A DNA stretch of 64,000 nt from Ruminococcus sp. (GTDB lineage: Bacteria; Bacillota; Clostridia; Oscillospirales; Ruminococcaceae). Made by a program: the position numbers and the translations under genes. Under the pieces are notes generated by a model, which did not search any database, had not been told where the DNA came from, and worked only from the letters and a program-made list of their open reading frames with translations. This document shows positions 1-8,770 of this stretch, piece after piece (position 1 is the first letter of the stretch; each line of letters starts with the position of its first letter). The stretch is from the NCBI GenBank assembly GCA_024697545.1, contig JAILFN010000103.1, positions 25,368-89,367 of the forward strand, read 5' to 3'.

Positions 1-2
1 AC

Positions 3-638
3 CTTGATAAGATAGGCGAAGAGTATTATCCTTTTGAAGTGACCGTACTTGAGGCTGAATTCACAGACGAGGACGGCAATGTTACACAGCTTGATACCGT
101 TAAGGAGATCACAGAGGGTAACAGACACCCTGAAGGCGGTTTCCGTATTATAATACGTCCTACTGATGACCCCGACAATCCCGATGTCAAGGCAACTCCC
201 GAGGTTGCAGGTTGGGACGAAGAGGGCGCTTTCAACGGCGGTACTCTTCACATCAAGGTAGACTTCGGCAAGTATGAGCCCGAGAGCGAGGACAGCTCCG
301 AAGCTGCTAACGATTCCACCACCGATGAGTCCAAGTCCGACGAAAGCAAGACTGACAAGGACAGCAAGACCGACGACAGCAATGCTTCCGGCACTGACAG
401 CAACGCTTCTTCCAAGAGCGACAGCAGCTCCTCCAAGGGCGGCAACGGCAACGGCGGCGGCAATGGCGGCAACGGCGGCAGCAAGGGCGGCGCTACAGCA
501 GCAGCTACCAGCGCTGAGGACGGCGAGGCTAAGTCTGACGCTACCGAGAGCTCCGATACAGGTGCTGCACAGGGCGTTGCACTCGCAGTTATCGCACTCG
601 CAGGTGCCGGCATCGTAGTTGCTAAGAAGAAGCACTAA
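3..638 (+). CDS. C-terminal part of a secreted, surface-anchored protein (5' end outside window)
   Basis: The frame is open from base 3, so the gene starts before the window. The visible part ends in a long low-complexity linker rich in Ser, Asp, Lys and Thr, then a Gly/Asn stretch, an Ala-rich stretch, and a hydrophobic segment of about 20 residues followed by KKKH. This is the layout of a Gram-positive surface protein: folded domain, flexible linker across the wall, membrane anchor, basic stop-transfer tail. The segment before the anchor reads SDTGAAQG, close to the NPATGAAAG tail of the protein at 46259-48043, but without the proline of a sortase signal. The folded part (about 90 residues seen) is not recognised. 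It may be an adhesin or a binding protein. The gene lies 31 bases before the solute-binding lipoprotein gene and could be cotranscribed with it. Confidence 0.75.
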   Translation, partial: LDKIGEEYYPFEVTVLEAEFTDEDGNVTQLDTVKEITEGNRHPEGGFRIIIRPTDDPDNPDVKATPEVAGWDEEGAFNGGTLHIKVDFGKYEPESEDSSEAANDSTTDESKSDESKTDKDSKTDDSNASGTDSNASSKSDSSSSKGGNGNGGGNGGNGGSKGGATAAATSAEDGEAKSDATESSDTGAAQGVALAVIALAGAGIVVAKKKH

Positions 639-669
639 TATACCACTTCATCCAGAGAGGGAAATATAC

Positions 670-2088
670 ATGAAAAACAGCAAACGCATTGTTTCCATAG
701 TTGTTGCTCTGCTTTCTGCATTGAGCATCACCGCCTGCACCTCAAAGTCTGCGGGCAAGGATAGTTCTTCTATGCCCGAGAAAAAGCTTGAAGAGAGCCA
801 GCAGGATATAGTTGACCGCCTTGCAGGTGAGATGGAAGAACGCAAACTTGAGAACAATACCATTGACTGGTTCTGCCACTGGGATATCAATCCTACTGCT
901 TCCGCCGATAAGGACATAGGCGTGGACCTGGCTCTGTTCAAGGCCAAGTACAACGGCGTTATCAAGTATAGCCAGACAACATGGGAGACCAAGTTCGACG
1001 ACCTGGCTGCCCGCATCATGGCAAATGAGTCTCCTGACTTTATCCCTGCCGATGATATGGATTACTTCCCCAAGGGCGCTATCAAAGGCATGATCCAGCC
1101 GATCGACGATTACGTTGATTTTGACGACGAGCTTTGGGCTGATACAAAGGTAGCAAATGACAAGTTCCTCTACAACGGCGGACACTATGTTGCAGTTACC
1201 CGCGTTGACCCCAGCTATATCTGGATCTATAACACCAATGTTATCGCTGACAACGGTATGGAGGACCCCGCCGAGCTTTACAGGAACGGCGAGTGGAACT
1301 GGGATACCTTCTGCGATATGTGTAAGGAATTTACAGATGCGGATGCTGACAAGTATGCACTGGACGGCTGGTACTACGAGAACGCACTCACTGAGTCCTC
1401 GGGTCTGCCGCTTATCGACATGGTAGACGGTAAGATCGTCAGCAACATAGACTCTCCCGAGCTTGAAAAGGCTCAGAACATGATGTACGACCTCCAGAAG
1501 AACAACGTCGTATATCCTAAGCACGAGCACGACTGGAAGGTGCGCGGAGATGTATTCGGTACCGGTATCGCTTCGGGTCTGACCCTATTCTACCCGATCG
1601 GTCTCTGGGCTATCGAGGACGCTCCCAGCGTTACCGAGCCTTACGGCGATCTTTCCGCCGGAGAGGTAATGTTCGTACCTGTTCCCTGCGCTGCTGACAG
1701 TGACACTATGTACGTTCCTTCGAGAGTACACGGCTTCTGCATCTGCAAGGGCGCTCCCAACCCCGAGGGTGTTGCGGCATGGCTCGATTGCACACGTTAT
1801 GCAGAAATAGATCCTGCGGCTCATCAGATCACTATGGATCAGTTCCAGAACGATTACGGCTGGACCGACGAGATGATGGAAATGCGTGACGAGATCTACG
1901 CAAGAGCAGCAGAGCATCCTGTATTCGAGTTTGCTCAGGGCGTTTCTAACGACCTGTCGAGCATTACAGATAATGTAATCAAGAATTCAATGAATCCCGC
2001 AGGCACTTCTTCCTGGGCTCAGACCGTTCAGGAGAACCAGAAGGCCATCGACTTCCTCATTGAAGAAGCTCAGAGCAAAATAGACTGA
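670..2088 (+). CDS. Extracellular solute-binding lipoprotein, family 1 (sugar ABC importer type)
   Basis: A 472-residue protein with a lipoprotein signal: a basic start, a hydrophobic core, then a lipobox reading SITAC near residue 24, so it should be lipid-anchored outside the membrane. The rest matches the shape of family 1 sugar-binding proteins: a Ser/Lys linker, a first lobe with DFIPADD and DDYVDFDDE patches, and aromatic residues (WNWDTF, WYYENA) typical of carbohydrate-binding lobes. The start at 670 is chosen because a purine-rich AGAGAGGGAA lies just upstream; the longer frame from 619 would spoil the signal peptide. No permease or ATPase gene is next to it, so its transporter partner is elsewhere or it acts as a stand-alone sugar sensor. 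A terminator follows at 2113. The ligand cannot be named from sequence. Confidence 0.85.
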   Translation: MKNSKRIVSIVVALLSALSITACTSKSAGKDSSSMPEKKLEESQQDIVDRLAGEMEERKLENNTIDWFCHWDINPTASADKDIGVDLALFKAKYNGVIKYSQTTWETKFDDLAARIMANESPDFIPADDMDYFPKGAIKGMIQPIDDYVDFDDELWADTKVANDKFLYNGGHYVAVTRVDPSYIWIYNTNVIADNGMEDPAELYRNGEWNWDTFCDMCKEFTDADADKYALDGWYYENALTESSGLPLIDMVDGKIVSNIDSPELEKAQNMMYDLQKNNVVYPKHEHDWKVRGDVFGTGIASGLTLFYPIGLWAIEDAPSVTEPYGDLSAGEVMFVPVPCAADSDTMYVPSRVHGFCICKGAPNPEGVAAWLDCTRYAEIDPAAHQITMDQFQNDYGWTDEMMEMRDEIYARAAEHPVFEFAQGVSNDLSSITDNVIKNSMNPAGTSSWAQTVQENQKAIDFLIEEAQSKID

Positions 2089-2112
2089 TCAGCCTTCAAT
2101 TTATTCCAACCT

Positions 2113-2155
2113 AAAGCGGGGCGGTACGCAGAAATGTTGTGCCGTCCTGCTTTGC
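2113..2155 (+). terminator. Probable rho-independent terminator after the solute-binding protein gene
   Basis: An imperfect inverted repeat pairs AAAGC-GGG-CGG with CCG-CC-GCTTT about 25 bases after the stop at 2088. The run of T after the stem is short (TTTGCTTTGG), so the call is moderate. The following bases to 2340 are AT-rich and contain TATAAT-like boxes at 2194 and 2217 but no good -35 partner. Confidence 0.5.
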
Positions 2156-2351
2156 TTTGGGATAAAAGCGTAGTATTTTTATTTAATTTGTGATATAATT
2201 TTTTGCACTTATGCAGTATAATCTATTCAACAGGAAAACGAAAGATCTTGTTGCTCACAGATCTGCGGCTTGCGGGAAGGATCACATCTTTTCGGCGGCG
2301 GCTGAACGGTGAAGCAGCAACAACAGTCCCGAACTATCCGGAGGTATTACT

Positions 2352-3155
2352 ATGAAGAGATATCTGGCATTCGCACTCACGATCGTTATGGCACTTACTG
2401 CCGCAGGCTGCGGCGTATCGGAGGACAGCAGCAGCACCAAGGACACGACTGCCGCAGGCGAAACTACCGCCGCCGCAGAAGAGACTCAGACCGAGCCTGC
2501 TGCCGAAGAAGATTCCCCATACGACCTTCTCGCTGACTTCTCAAAGGGAGAGTCGGACAAGTTTATCTGTTCCGACGGCTGGTCGAACGGGTCGCCTTTT
2601 GACTGCACATGGAAGAAAAGCAGCGTTGCATTTGAAGACGGCTTGATGAAGCTCTCGATAGATTCTATAATCCCCGACGAATACAACGGCGGCGAGTACC
2701 GCACCAACGACTTCTACGGCTACGGTCTTTACGAGGTCAGCATGAAGCCCATCAAGAACATCGGCGTTGTGTCCTCTTTCTTCACCTACACCGGACCTTC
2801 CGACGGAAATCCCTGGGACGAGATCGACATCGAGTTCCTCGGAAAAGACACCACTAAGGTGCAGTTCAACTACTACACCAACGGTCAGGGCAACCATGAG
2901 TTCCTTTACGATCTCGGCTTTGACGCTTCCGAGGAGTTCCACGAGTACGGCTTTGAGTGGAAGGAAGACAGCATAACCTGGTACGTTGACGGCGAAGCGG
3001 TATACACCGCTGAGGAGAACCTCCCCGTCACCCCCGGCAAGCTTATGATGAACGCATGGAACGGCAAGGGCGTTGACGGCTGGCTCGGCAAGTTTGACGG
3101 CACAGTGCCGCTGACTGCCGAATATCAGTGGGCAAGGTTCACGGCTGCCGAGTAA
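2352..3155 (+). CDS. GH16 beta-1,3-1,4-glucanase (lichenase) lipoprotein
   Basis: 267 residues. The lipobox TAAGC near residue 20 predicts a lipid-anchored exoenzyme, followed by a Thr/Ala/Glu linker of about 40 residues. The catalytic domain is recognised by the GH16 signature DEIDIEFLG at residues 156-164: Glu157 is the expected nucleophile, Glu161 the acid/base and Asp159 the helper between them. Further lichenase-like parts are [15 protein letters not shown] before the site and the VQFNYYTNG strand after it, followed by [18 protein letters not shown]. The family cleaves mixed-linkage cereal glucans to short oligosaccharides, outside the cell. The gene stands alone, with a perfect hairpin terminator just after it. 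Laminarinase activity is the main alternative, but the short EIDIEF form favours lichenase. Confidence 0.9.
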   Translation: MKRYLAFALTIVMALTAAGCGVSEDSSSTKDTTAAGETTAAAEETQTEPAAEEDSPYDLLADFSKGESDKFICSDGWSNGSPFDCTWKKSSVAFEDGLMKLSIDSIIPDEYNGGEYRTNDFYGYGLYEVSMKPIKNIGVVSSFFTYTGPSDGNPWDEIDIEFLGKDTTKVQFNYYTNGQGNHEFLYDLGFDASEEFHEYGFEWKEDSITWYVDGEAVYTAEENLPVTPGKLMMNAWNGKGVDGWLGKFDGTVPLTAEYQWARFTAAE

Positions 3156-3168
3156 AACGGATACAATG

Positions 3169-3199
3169 GCTGCTGCACCGCGGTGCAGCAGCTTTTTTT
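3169..3199 (+). terminator. Rho-independent terminator of the lichenase gene
   Basis: A perfect inverted repeat: GCTGCTGCACCG at 3169-3180 meets its complement at 3181-3192, followed directly by seven T. Strong intrinsic terminator. Confidence 0.9.
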
Positions 3200-3216
3200 G
3201 TTCCCGCTGCCGCCGC

Positions 3217-3245
3217 TTGACAAACTGCCGCTTCCGTGATATAAT
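3217..3245 (+). promoter_or_regulatory. Consensus sigma-A promoter of the GtrA-like gene
   Basis: TTGACA at 3217-3222, a 17-base spacer, TATAAT at 3240-3245: an exact housekeeping promoter. The start codon at 3283 follows after about 30 bases of leader containing the ribosome site GGGGGGAAGG. Confidence 0.9.
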
Positions 3246-3282
3246 AGCTCATGTATCAATGAATTGTCCGTGGGGGGAAGGT

Positions 3283-3744
3283 ATGAGTAAGCTTATCGAC
3301 AAGATGTTCCGAAAGCTCGGGGCGGAGACTGCCGAAAGGCGCAGGGAGCTTGTCTTGCAGTTTATAAAGTTCGGGTTCGTGGGGCTTTCCAATACCGCCG
3401 TCGCATGGGCGGTGTACTATTTCCTGCTCTGGCTGAATGACGATCTTTATATGGTCGGGAGCATCGCGGGAACTATCGTCGGCATCACGAACGGATTCTT
3501 CTGGAACGACAGATTCGTTTTTAAAGGCGGCGAAAATGACCCCGGCAGCAAGCTGAAAAGGCTTATGAAAACTTACGTCAGCTATGGCGGTACTTTCCTG
3601 CTCTCTACCGTGCTGCTCTGGGTCGAGGTCGAGTTTATCGGGGTCAGCAAGGCAGCAGCGCCTGTTATCAACCTTATCATCACCACCCCGCTGAATTTTC
3701 TTATCAACAAATTCTGGACGTTTAGGAACTCAAAGAAAACTTAA
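3283..3744 (+). CDS. GtrA-like family membrane protein
   Basis: 153 residues with four hydrophobic segments and the hallmarks of the GtrA/DPMS family: QFIKFGFVGLSNT at the first membrane segment, NGFFWNDRFVF in the loop after the second, and the closing NFLINKFWTFR. Members are thought to help move lipid-linked sugars across the membrane or to support glycosyltransferases that decorate cell-wall polymers. The start at 3283 is set by a strong ribosome site (GGGGGGAAGG) and by the promoter at 3217-3245; the longer frame from 3166 runs through the preceding terminator and is not real. It is a single-gene unit with its own promoter and terminator. No glycosyltransferase gene lies beside it, so the substrate is unknown. 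Confidence 0.88.
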   Translation: MSKLIDKMFRKLGAETAERRRELVLQFIKFGFVGLSNTAVAWAVYYFLLWLNDDLYMVGSIAGTIVGITNGFFWNDRFVFKGGENDPGSKLKRLMKTYVSYGGTFLLSTVLLWVEVEFIGVSKAAAPVINLIITTPLNFLINKFWTFRNSKKT

Positions 3745-3750
3745 ACATAC

Positions 3751-3796
3751 AAAAGCCGCGTCTGCCCTTACGGAGAAAACGCGGCTTTCTTTTTTA
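3751..3796 (+). terminator. Rho-independent terminator after the GtrA-like gene
   Basis: AAAGCCGCGT at 3752-3761 pairs with ACGCGGCTTT at 3779-3788, followed by CTTTTTT. It lies between two converging genes and separates them. Confidence 0.85.
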
Positions 3797-3819
3797 TTTA
3801 TACTGTGCCGCCTTAGCTG

Positions 3820-4674
3820 TCACACCGACGAACGGCGGGTAAGGCGCTCCTGCTGACGCTCCCAGCGGCGAGCCATCGCAGGTATCTTGTCCTGCCAGTA
3901 ATCTCCGATTATCTCTTGCGCAAAGAGAAGCTTGACTTCCAGCAAATACGGATAGAACAGCAGCAGCGGATATACCAGCACGCAGGGCAGCATATAAGGC
4001 AGGAAGTGCAGCCAAAATACAGCTACTCTAAGGTGCTTGCCGTCCATAAGCTTTACCGAAAGATCGCAGGCATCAAAGAAATTAGCACGCGGATTTATCG
4101 CGAGGATATACGGCACGAGCGAGAGCGATACGTAATAATGCACGAGCTCTCCTATCCACACCAGTAAAAAGCCTATGCAAAGCATGAAGAATACAAGATC
4201 CGTCATCTTTAGCTGAGAGGTAATGCTCTTGTTCCTGAAATGGATGATCCCCTGAATGCTCAGAAACAGCGGAAGGCTGACAAGTATCTTGTAAAGCAGC
4301 AGCTTTATCGCGCCCTGAACGCAGGGGATAACTATCCTGCTCCAGTTTCGCGTAGTGAATCTGTCAGCCTCGCTGCTGCCGTTCATATTGATGAAATAAC
4401 GGATCAATACCGTTTCGATCGACGTAAAAAAGCAAAAATATATCAGAAAACGTACTATCAGCAAAAAGATATCAGATCTTGATATATCCCCGACGAAATT
4501 TGTAAAGAAGCTGTAATACGGATCGACGAACATATTCATTACAGCCGTGATAAAGCTCTCGAACAAATGTAAAACCGTGATCGCACCAAAAAAATAAACA
4601 ATGGCTATGACAGCAACGTCGGTATTCTCCGCCAGCCGTTCCCGCGCCAATACCCTGATCTCCTTATCTGTCAT
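3820..4674 (-). CDS. Multi-pass membrane protein, DUF975-like, function unknown
   Basis: 284 residues. After a short cytoplasmic start (MTDKEIRVLARERL) it has five or six hydrophobic stretches (around residues 20-45, 70-95, 125-145, 160-185, 215-245) and a basic C-terminus rich in Arg and Gln. The start 'DKEIRVLARERLAEN' followed by membrane segments is reminiscent of DUF975 proteins of Firmicutes, whose role is unknown; the match is by eye only. A ribosome site GGCGGTGA precedes the ATG. It is the last gene of a leftward group that includes the histidine phosphatase 33 bases upstream and the DUF5662 gene, so it may be translated from the same message. Confidence 0.65.
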   Translation of the reverse strand: MTDKEIRVLARERLAENTDVAVIAIVYFFGAITVLHLFESFITAVMNMFVDPYYSFFTNFVGDISRSDIFLLIVRFLIYFCFFTSIETVLIRYFINMNGSSEADRFTTRNWSRIVIPCVQGAIKLLLYKILVSLPLFLSIQGIIHFRNKSITSQLKMTDLVFFMLCIGFLLVWIGELVHYYVSLSLVPYILAINPRANFFDACDLSVKLMDGKHLRVAVFWLHFLPYMLPCVLVYPLLLFYPYLLEVKLLFAQEIIGDYWQDKIPAMARRWERQQERLTRRSSV

Positions 4675-4707
4675 ACCGTATCACCGCCCTTTCAGTAGGT
4701 CCTTTTA

Positions 4708-5373
4708 TCATTTACCGTCCTGCTCTGCGTCTATAAAATACTCGCCGCGCGGCTCGTCATACACCGCGGGGAAGCTGCCCAGCACTTCAAAAGCGCCCGA
4801 GCGCTGCCACATCGAAGCGGTGACGAGCACCTCAAAGCCTTCGCCGAAGCCGCAGGCGTATTCCATCGGCGGCAGCTTTGGCATACCGAAGCAGGCGAGC
4901 ATATTCATGATTATGCCGCTGTGTGTTATGACCGCGCAATTGGTCAGCCCCTCGGTCATCATGTCGTCCATTATCTTTGTCAGCGCCTTCAGGCAGCGTG
5001 TTACGACCTGACGTGCCGATTCGCCGTTCGGCGGCGGATTATCAAGCCCACCCTTTAAAAACTCAGCGTAAGCGGGATCCCCCTTCAGCTCCTGCGGGGT
5101 CTTGCCTTCAAAATCTCCGAAGTCCATCTCAACAAGCTCGGGTATCTCGATCATCTGACAATTCGGTGTCATGATGTAAGCCGTTTGCAGGCAGCGTTTC
5201 AGCGGCGAGAGGTATACCCTCTGGAATGACGGATAGCCCGCCTGCTCTGCCTTTTCGTAAAGCACCTCTGCGCCCTCCTTGCTGAGCGGCAGATCTGTGA
5301 TGCCGATATACTTGCCGTCGGCATTGCCCTGAGTTGCCCCGTGGCGGATAAACGTTATTCTGTAACCCTTCAT
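4708..5373 (-). CDS. Histidine phosphatase (phosphoglycerate mutase-like) family protein
   Basis: 221 residues. The N-terminal RHGATQGN motif (residues 10-17) carries the phosphorylated His11; the partner ITHSGII lies in the C-terminal half, and GDFEGKTPQEL is the usual substrate loop after LVEMDFGDF. This is the cobC/GpmB branch: small phosphatases acting on metabolites such as alpha-ribazole phosphate or phosphosugars. The substrate is not predictable here, since no cobalamin genes are nearby. The start at 5373 is fixed by a ribosome site (GGAGATA) inside the end of the upstream gene, whose stop is one base away, so the two are translationally coupled. The preceding 16 codons of the longer frame overlap that gene and are unlikely to be used. 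Confidence 0.88.
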   Translation of the reverse strand: MKGYRITFIRHGATQGNADGKYIGITDLPLSKEGAEVLYEKAEQAGYPSFQRVYLSPLKRCLQTAYIMTPNCQMIEIPELVEMDFGDFEGKTPQELKGDPAYAEFLKGGLDNPPPNGESARQVVTRCLKALTKIMDDMMTEGLTNCAVITHSGIIMNMLACFGMPKLPPMEYACGFGEGFEVLVTASMWQRSGAFEVLGSFPAVYDEPRGEYFIDAEQDGK

Positions 5374-5374
5374 A

Positions 5375-5971
5375 TCAGTATCTCCTGAGCTTTCTAATAT
5401 ACTTGAACACAGCCTCCTCACCGCGGAGTTCGAGCATTCTTAGCAGAAACTCCAGCAGGCGCGAGGTCTCGGGGTGTATCATTCGCTTTCCCTTTGAGCG
5501 CATGAAATATTCGATGGGGTCTGAGTCGGTATACTCAGCACCGTTATATATCTTGCTTGCCGCCACGCGGTCGCAGAACATCTCCTTGACATACTTCACA
5601 GGCATTTTGACGGGTTCAAGGCGGCGTGTGCGAGGGTCGTAATCGGTCCAGTATTCAAAGTGGTGACGGTTCCTGCCCTTGTGGTGCATCCATGCGTAGG
5701 AGCAGCCGTAGGCTTCCCTTTCGCCCTCGTTGGGCGAGCGTGTACCCTGATAATAGATCACGCCCTTTATAAATTCGGTCGGAGTGAACTTTGAAAGATC
5801 GTGAAGAAGACCCTGAACGGGTATCCCCGCCTTTATGCAGTGGCGCATGACCATATGCCTGTGCCGGATCACGGTCCTCAGATGCCCGCGGAAGTTCCCC
5901 GCCAGCCGTTTTGGCGAAAGAAGCAGCGGGCGTTTACCGCCCCTGTGTCTGTAAGATGCCGCCTTTGTCAT
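5375..5971 (-). CDS. DUF5662 family protein (HD-like motif)
   Basis: 198 residues. After a basic N-terminus it shows HRHMVMRHCIKAG, GLLHDLSKFTPTEF, YYQGTRSPN, AWMHHKGRNRHHFEYW and MPVKYVKEMFCDRVAASK, the conserved blocks of DUF5662 proteins found in many clostridia. The paired His and Asp residues (HD in LLHDLSK, and HHKGRNRHH) recall metal-binding HD-domain phosphohydrolases, but no activity is established. The ATG at 5971 is preferred to the GTG at 5980 because AGAGAGGTG sits at the right distance. The gene overlaps functionally with the phosphatase that follows (one base gap). Confidence 0.8.
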   Translation of the reverse strand: MTKAASYRHRGGKRPLLLSPKRLAGNFRGHLRTVIRHRHMVMRHCIKAGIPVQGLLHDLSKFTPTEFIKGVIYYQGTRSPNEGEREAYGCSYAWMHHKGRNRHHFEYWTDYDPRTRRLEPVKMPVKYVKEMFCDRVAASKIYNGAEYTDSDPIEYFMRSKGKRMIHPETSRLLEFLLRMLELRGEEAVFKYIRKLRRY

Positions 5972-5990
5972 GATCGTCACCTCTCTATTA

Positions 5991-8444
5991 TCAATAGAAG
6001 TTATAGCCCGAACCGTTCCATATAGCGGTCTCGGAGGAAGTCTTTACGGGAACTGCGAGCCTCAGAGCGTCTATGGAGCGCTGAGCGGCGTTGAGCTTTA
6101 CATCGCTGTCAGCGAGCAGCTGCGAGGATATTGAAGTGCAGGTCACATGATAGCGGCGCTGCGGCAGCTTGCCGAATATCGCTCTGTTGACGCGGCGGGC
6201 GGCGTCATTTACCGCAGGCGCGTCGATGGTGATCTCAAAGTTATAGTTCAGGGTACCGATATAATCTCCCCTGCCCGTTACCGAGATGAGCGCGGTGCCT
6301 GTATAAATATTGTTCTGATAGCTGCAAACGTAATCAACGTCTTCGACCAGATCGTTTGAGTTGGCGATTATGCGGAACTTGGGGCAGACGGGTCGTCCCG
6401 TGAAGCCCGCTTCGGAAACACATTCGATATAGGCGTTCTCGATATTCACCTTTGTACGCGCCTCTATCTCTTCCGATTCGGTATTGCCCGACATATTATC
6501 ATTGATGATTATATACGGCACCAGCTTGTAGAAGTAGTTGGTACCCGAGAACAGCCTTTCGTCCTGGAATATAGAACCGCTTTCGACCGAAGCGATATGC
6601 TCATACTCTCCGCCCGCTGTTCTGCGGAAAACCCCTATGCCGTCAGCCTCGCTGATAGCCTTCCAAGTAAGCTTTATCTTGTCGTCGGTGATCTCCTCGG
6701 CGGCGAATCTCTTTGCTTTGGTAAGGGTCACAAGTCCCTCTGCGTCGGCGCTGACCTTATCCGCCACCGCCTCAAAGGAGTTGTTCTGCAGCAGAGCCTT
6801 GCCCTCCTTGGTGCAGATTATGCCGAGCTCTCCGCCCGAGAAGTCGTTGCCCTTGACCTTGATATCCGTGCCGCTGCCGCAGCCAGTGAGCTTTACGCCG
6901 TAGCCTGCCTCCTGCTTGATGACGTTCTTCTCTACCGTCATGCTGCCGCAGCCTGTGTCAAGCTTTACGCCGCCCACATCGTTTTTCGAGAGGTTGTTCC
7001 TGCTCACCTTTGAATCGGTGGTGTTCCTGCAAAGCACAGCGACTCCCGAGTTGCCCGACATAGTGTTTCCCTCGACAGTAACGGTCTTGCAGTTATCAAT
7101 GTTAAGACCGCTCTTTCGGGAATTTTTAACGGTATTATCGTTTATATCCAGCGATGAGGCATAGGTTATGTTGCAAAGCTGTACATCGTTGCCGCCGTCT
7201 ATGGTGGTGAAGGTGTTGCCGCTGACGGTGCAGGTGTTGGTATCGTTTATCTTGAGCGCCGCGTCTGAGGAGCGGACGACGTTATTGAGAATGTCGATGT
7301 TATTGACATAGTAATCCGCTTCGGGCATGGTGGAGGTAGCTTTGGTATAGCCGCCGTAGATCTTTATGCCGAACGGCCAGTCCTGCGCCGATGTAAGAAA
7401 GGTCGAGATATCGTTGCCGCTTATGACGGTATCGGCGTCGTGGTTTATATTCGCAGCTGCGGAATCAAAGCCCGCTACAGGCGAAAAGAAATGCTTGAAG
7501 TTCTCATCGGAGATGTAATTGAAGGTTATCCCCGCTCCGCAGTCGGTTATGACATTGCCTGTGACAGAGCATCTGCGGTAGTTGTAGAGCATCATGCAGA
7601 GATCGTTTACGTTGTTGAAGGTGTTGCCCGTTATGGTGATATCAGTATAATACTTCCCGACCACCGCCGTATGCGAGCCTATTCCGCGCATAAGGTTCTT
7701 GAAGGTGTTATTGCGTATTATCACGTTCTCGCAGGGGGTGTCGTCAAAGGGAGCGTAGCCTGCGAACACCTCGTAGCAGTTCATGATGTCGAGCTGTATA
7801 GCTTCCTTGAGCAGCGAGCCGCTGTAACCGCCGAAGTAGCAGTTTTCGATAGTCATGCCGCTGACGCCGCCGCATTCAAGGTGGTGACCGTTCTTGTTGT
7901 TTATGATAGAAGTATTCCTGATAAGGATATTTTTAGCGTGGCCGATGCGTATATTTGAAAAGGCATAGGCGCCTCCGTATGAGGAAGTATTGCCGTCCCA
8001 TGTGCCGCCGCGGATGCTGATATTCTCGGCACCCGAGTATCCGCCCGCGCCGGAGCTCTCATTCCTCAGCATACAGCCCGAATCAAAGCATTTGACGATC
8101 TTTGCATCGTCATCAAGCAGAAGGTCGGTATTTGAATATATCTTCAGCGAGCCGCTTATCTTATAGGTGCCCTTCGGCAGATATACCATCACCCTGTCGT
8201 TTTGCGAGCCGTTTTCGCCCGCGTAATTCAGTGCCGCCTGTATAGCATGGCGGCTGTCCTTTTTGCCCTCGGGATCTGCTTTATATTTCTTCACGACGTT
8301 TATCTTCTTTGAAGCATCAGCGTCGCTTACAGACGCGCCCCATGCCCCCGAACCGCCCGCGGCGTGTGCCGTGATGGGCAGCGCCGCAAAAGCGGCGAGT
8401 GCAATAAGTGCCGTCAGAATGAACTTTGAAACCGATGTTGTCAT
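5991..8444 (-). CDS. Secreted right-handed beta-helix protein with FN3 and Ig-like C-terminal domains
   Basis: 817 residues. A clear signal peptide ends near AHAAG (residue 29). Residues about 50-560 repeat short units such as NISIRGGTWDGN, NILIRNTSIINN, DITITGNTFNN and SLDINDNTVKN, the pattern of a parallel beta-helix as in pectate-lyase-like and polysaccharide-degrading proteins. The DPEGKKDSRHAIQAALNYA block near the start is typical of this superfamily. A fibronectin type III-like domain follows (about 565-660, ITDDKIKLTWKAI) and then an MBG/Ig-like module (about 665-740). No anchor is seen, so it is probably released. It could be a polysaccharide lyase, an epimerase or a tail-spike-like binder; catalytic residues cannot be assigned by eye. 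It has its own promoter at 8525-8553. Confidence 0.85.
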   Translation of the reverse strand: MTTSVSKFILTALIALAAFAALPITAHAAGGSGAWGASVSDADASKKINVVKKYKADPEGKKDSRHAIQAALNYAGENGSQNDRVMVYLPKGTYKISGSLKIYSNTDLLLDDDAKIVKCFDSGCMLRNESSGAGGYSGAENISIRGGTWDGNTSSYGGAYAFSNIRIGHAKNILIRNTSIINNKNGHHLECGGVSGMTIENCYFGGYSGSLLKEAIQLDIMNCYEVFAGYAPFDDTPCENVIIRNNTFKNLMRGIGSHTAVVGKYYTDITITGNTFNNVNDLCMMLYNYRRCSVTGNVITDCGAGITFNYISDENFKHFFSPVAGFDSAAANINHDADTVISGNDISTFLTSAQDWPFGIKIYGGYTKATSTMPEADYYVNNIDILNNVVRSSDAALKINDTNTCTVSGNTFTTIDGGNDVQLCNITYASSLDINDNTVKNSRKSGLNIDNCKTVTVEGNTMSGNSGVAVLCRNTTDSKVSRNNLSKNDVGGVKLDTGCGSMTVEKNVIKQEAGYGVKLTGCGSGTDIKVKGNDFSGGELGIICTKEGKALLQNNSFEAVADKVSADAEGLVTLTKAKRFAAEEITDDKIKLTWKAISEADGIGVFRRTAGGEYEHIASVESGSIFQDERLFSGTNYFYKLVPYIIINDNMSGNTESEEIEARTKVNIENAYIECVSEAGFTGRPVCPKFRIIANSNDLVEDVDYVCSYQNNIYTGTALISVTGRGDYIGTLNYNFEITIDAPAVNDAARRVNRAIFGKLPQRRYHVTCTSISSQLLADSDVKLNAAQRSIDALRLAVPVKTSSETAIWNGSGYNFY

Positions 8445-8524
8445 TTACTATTTTGTCCTCCGGATCTTTACACGATTTGTGCGCCATACTGTTTATATGT
8501 CTATTGTATAGAAACACACTATAT

Positions 8525-8553
8525 ATTATATCACAGCCACAAAGATATGTCAA
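8525..8553 (-). promoter_or_regulatory. Consensus promoter of the beta-helix gene
   Basis: On the minus strand TTGACA (8548-8553), 17-base spacer, TATAAT (8525-8530). It drives the leftward gene starting at 8444. The intergenic region 8445-8770 otherwise holds only the divergent promoter at 8656-8684 and AT-rich DNA. Confidence 0.88.
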
Positions 8554-8655
8554 GTTCGGCACTGACAAAGATATCGCAGTTTTCGTCATATCAGCTAATG
8601 TACAGACCAAAAAATGTAATATCTCATATTTTTTATGAATTGTGTCTATTATCCA

Positions 8656-8684
8656 TTGACAAATTATTATCTTTGTAGTATAAT
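8656..8684 (+). promoter_or_regulatory. Consensus promoter of the EAL/signal-peptidase/AAA+ locus
   Basis: TTGACA at 8656-8661, 17-base spacer, TATAAT at 8679-8684: an exact match. It is the only strong promoter seen ahead of the rightward genes 8771-12727. The ATG at 8708 sits only 24 bases after the -10 box and has no ribosome site, which argues that translation begins at the GTG at 8771. Confidence 0.9.
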
Positions 8685-8770
8685 ATAATTAACTAACTAT
8701 AACAAGTATGATAACTGCCCTCTCCAAAGGGCATGGTACGACCATTTATGACAAAAAAGGGGGTGCGGCT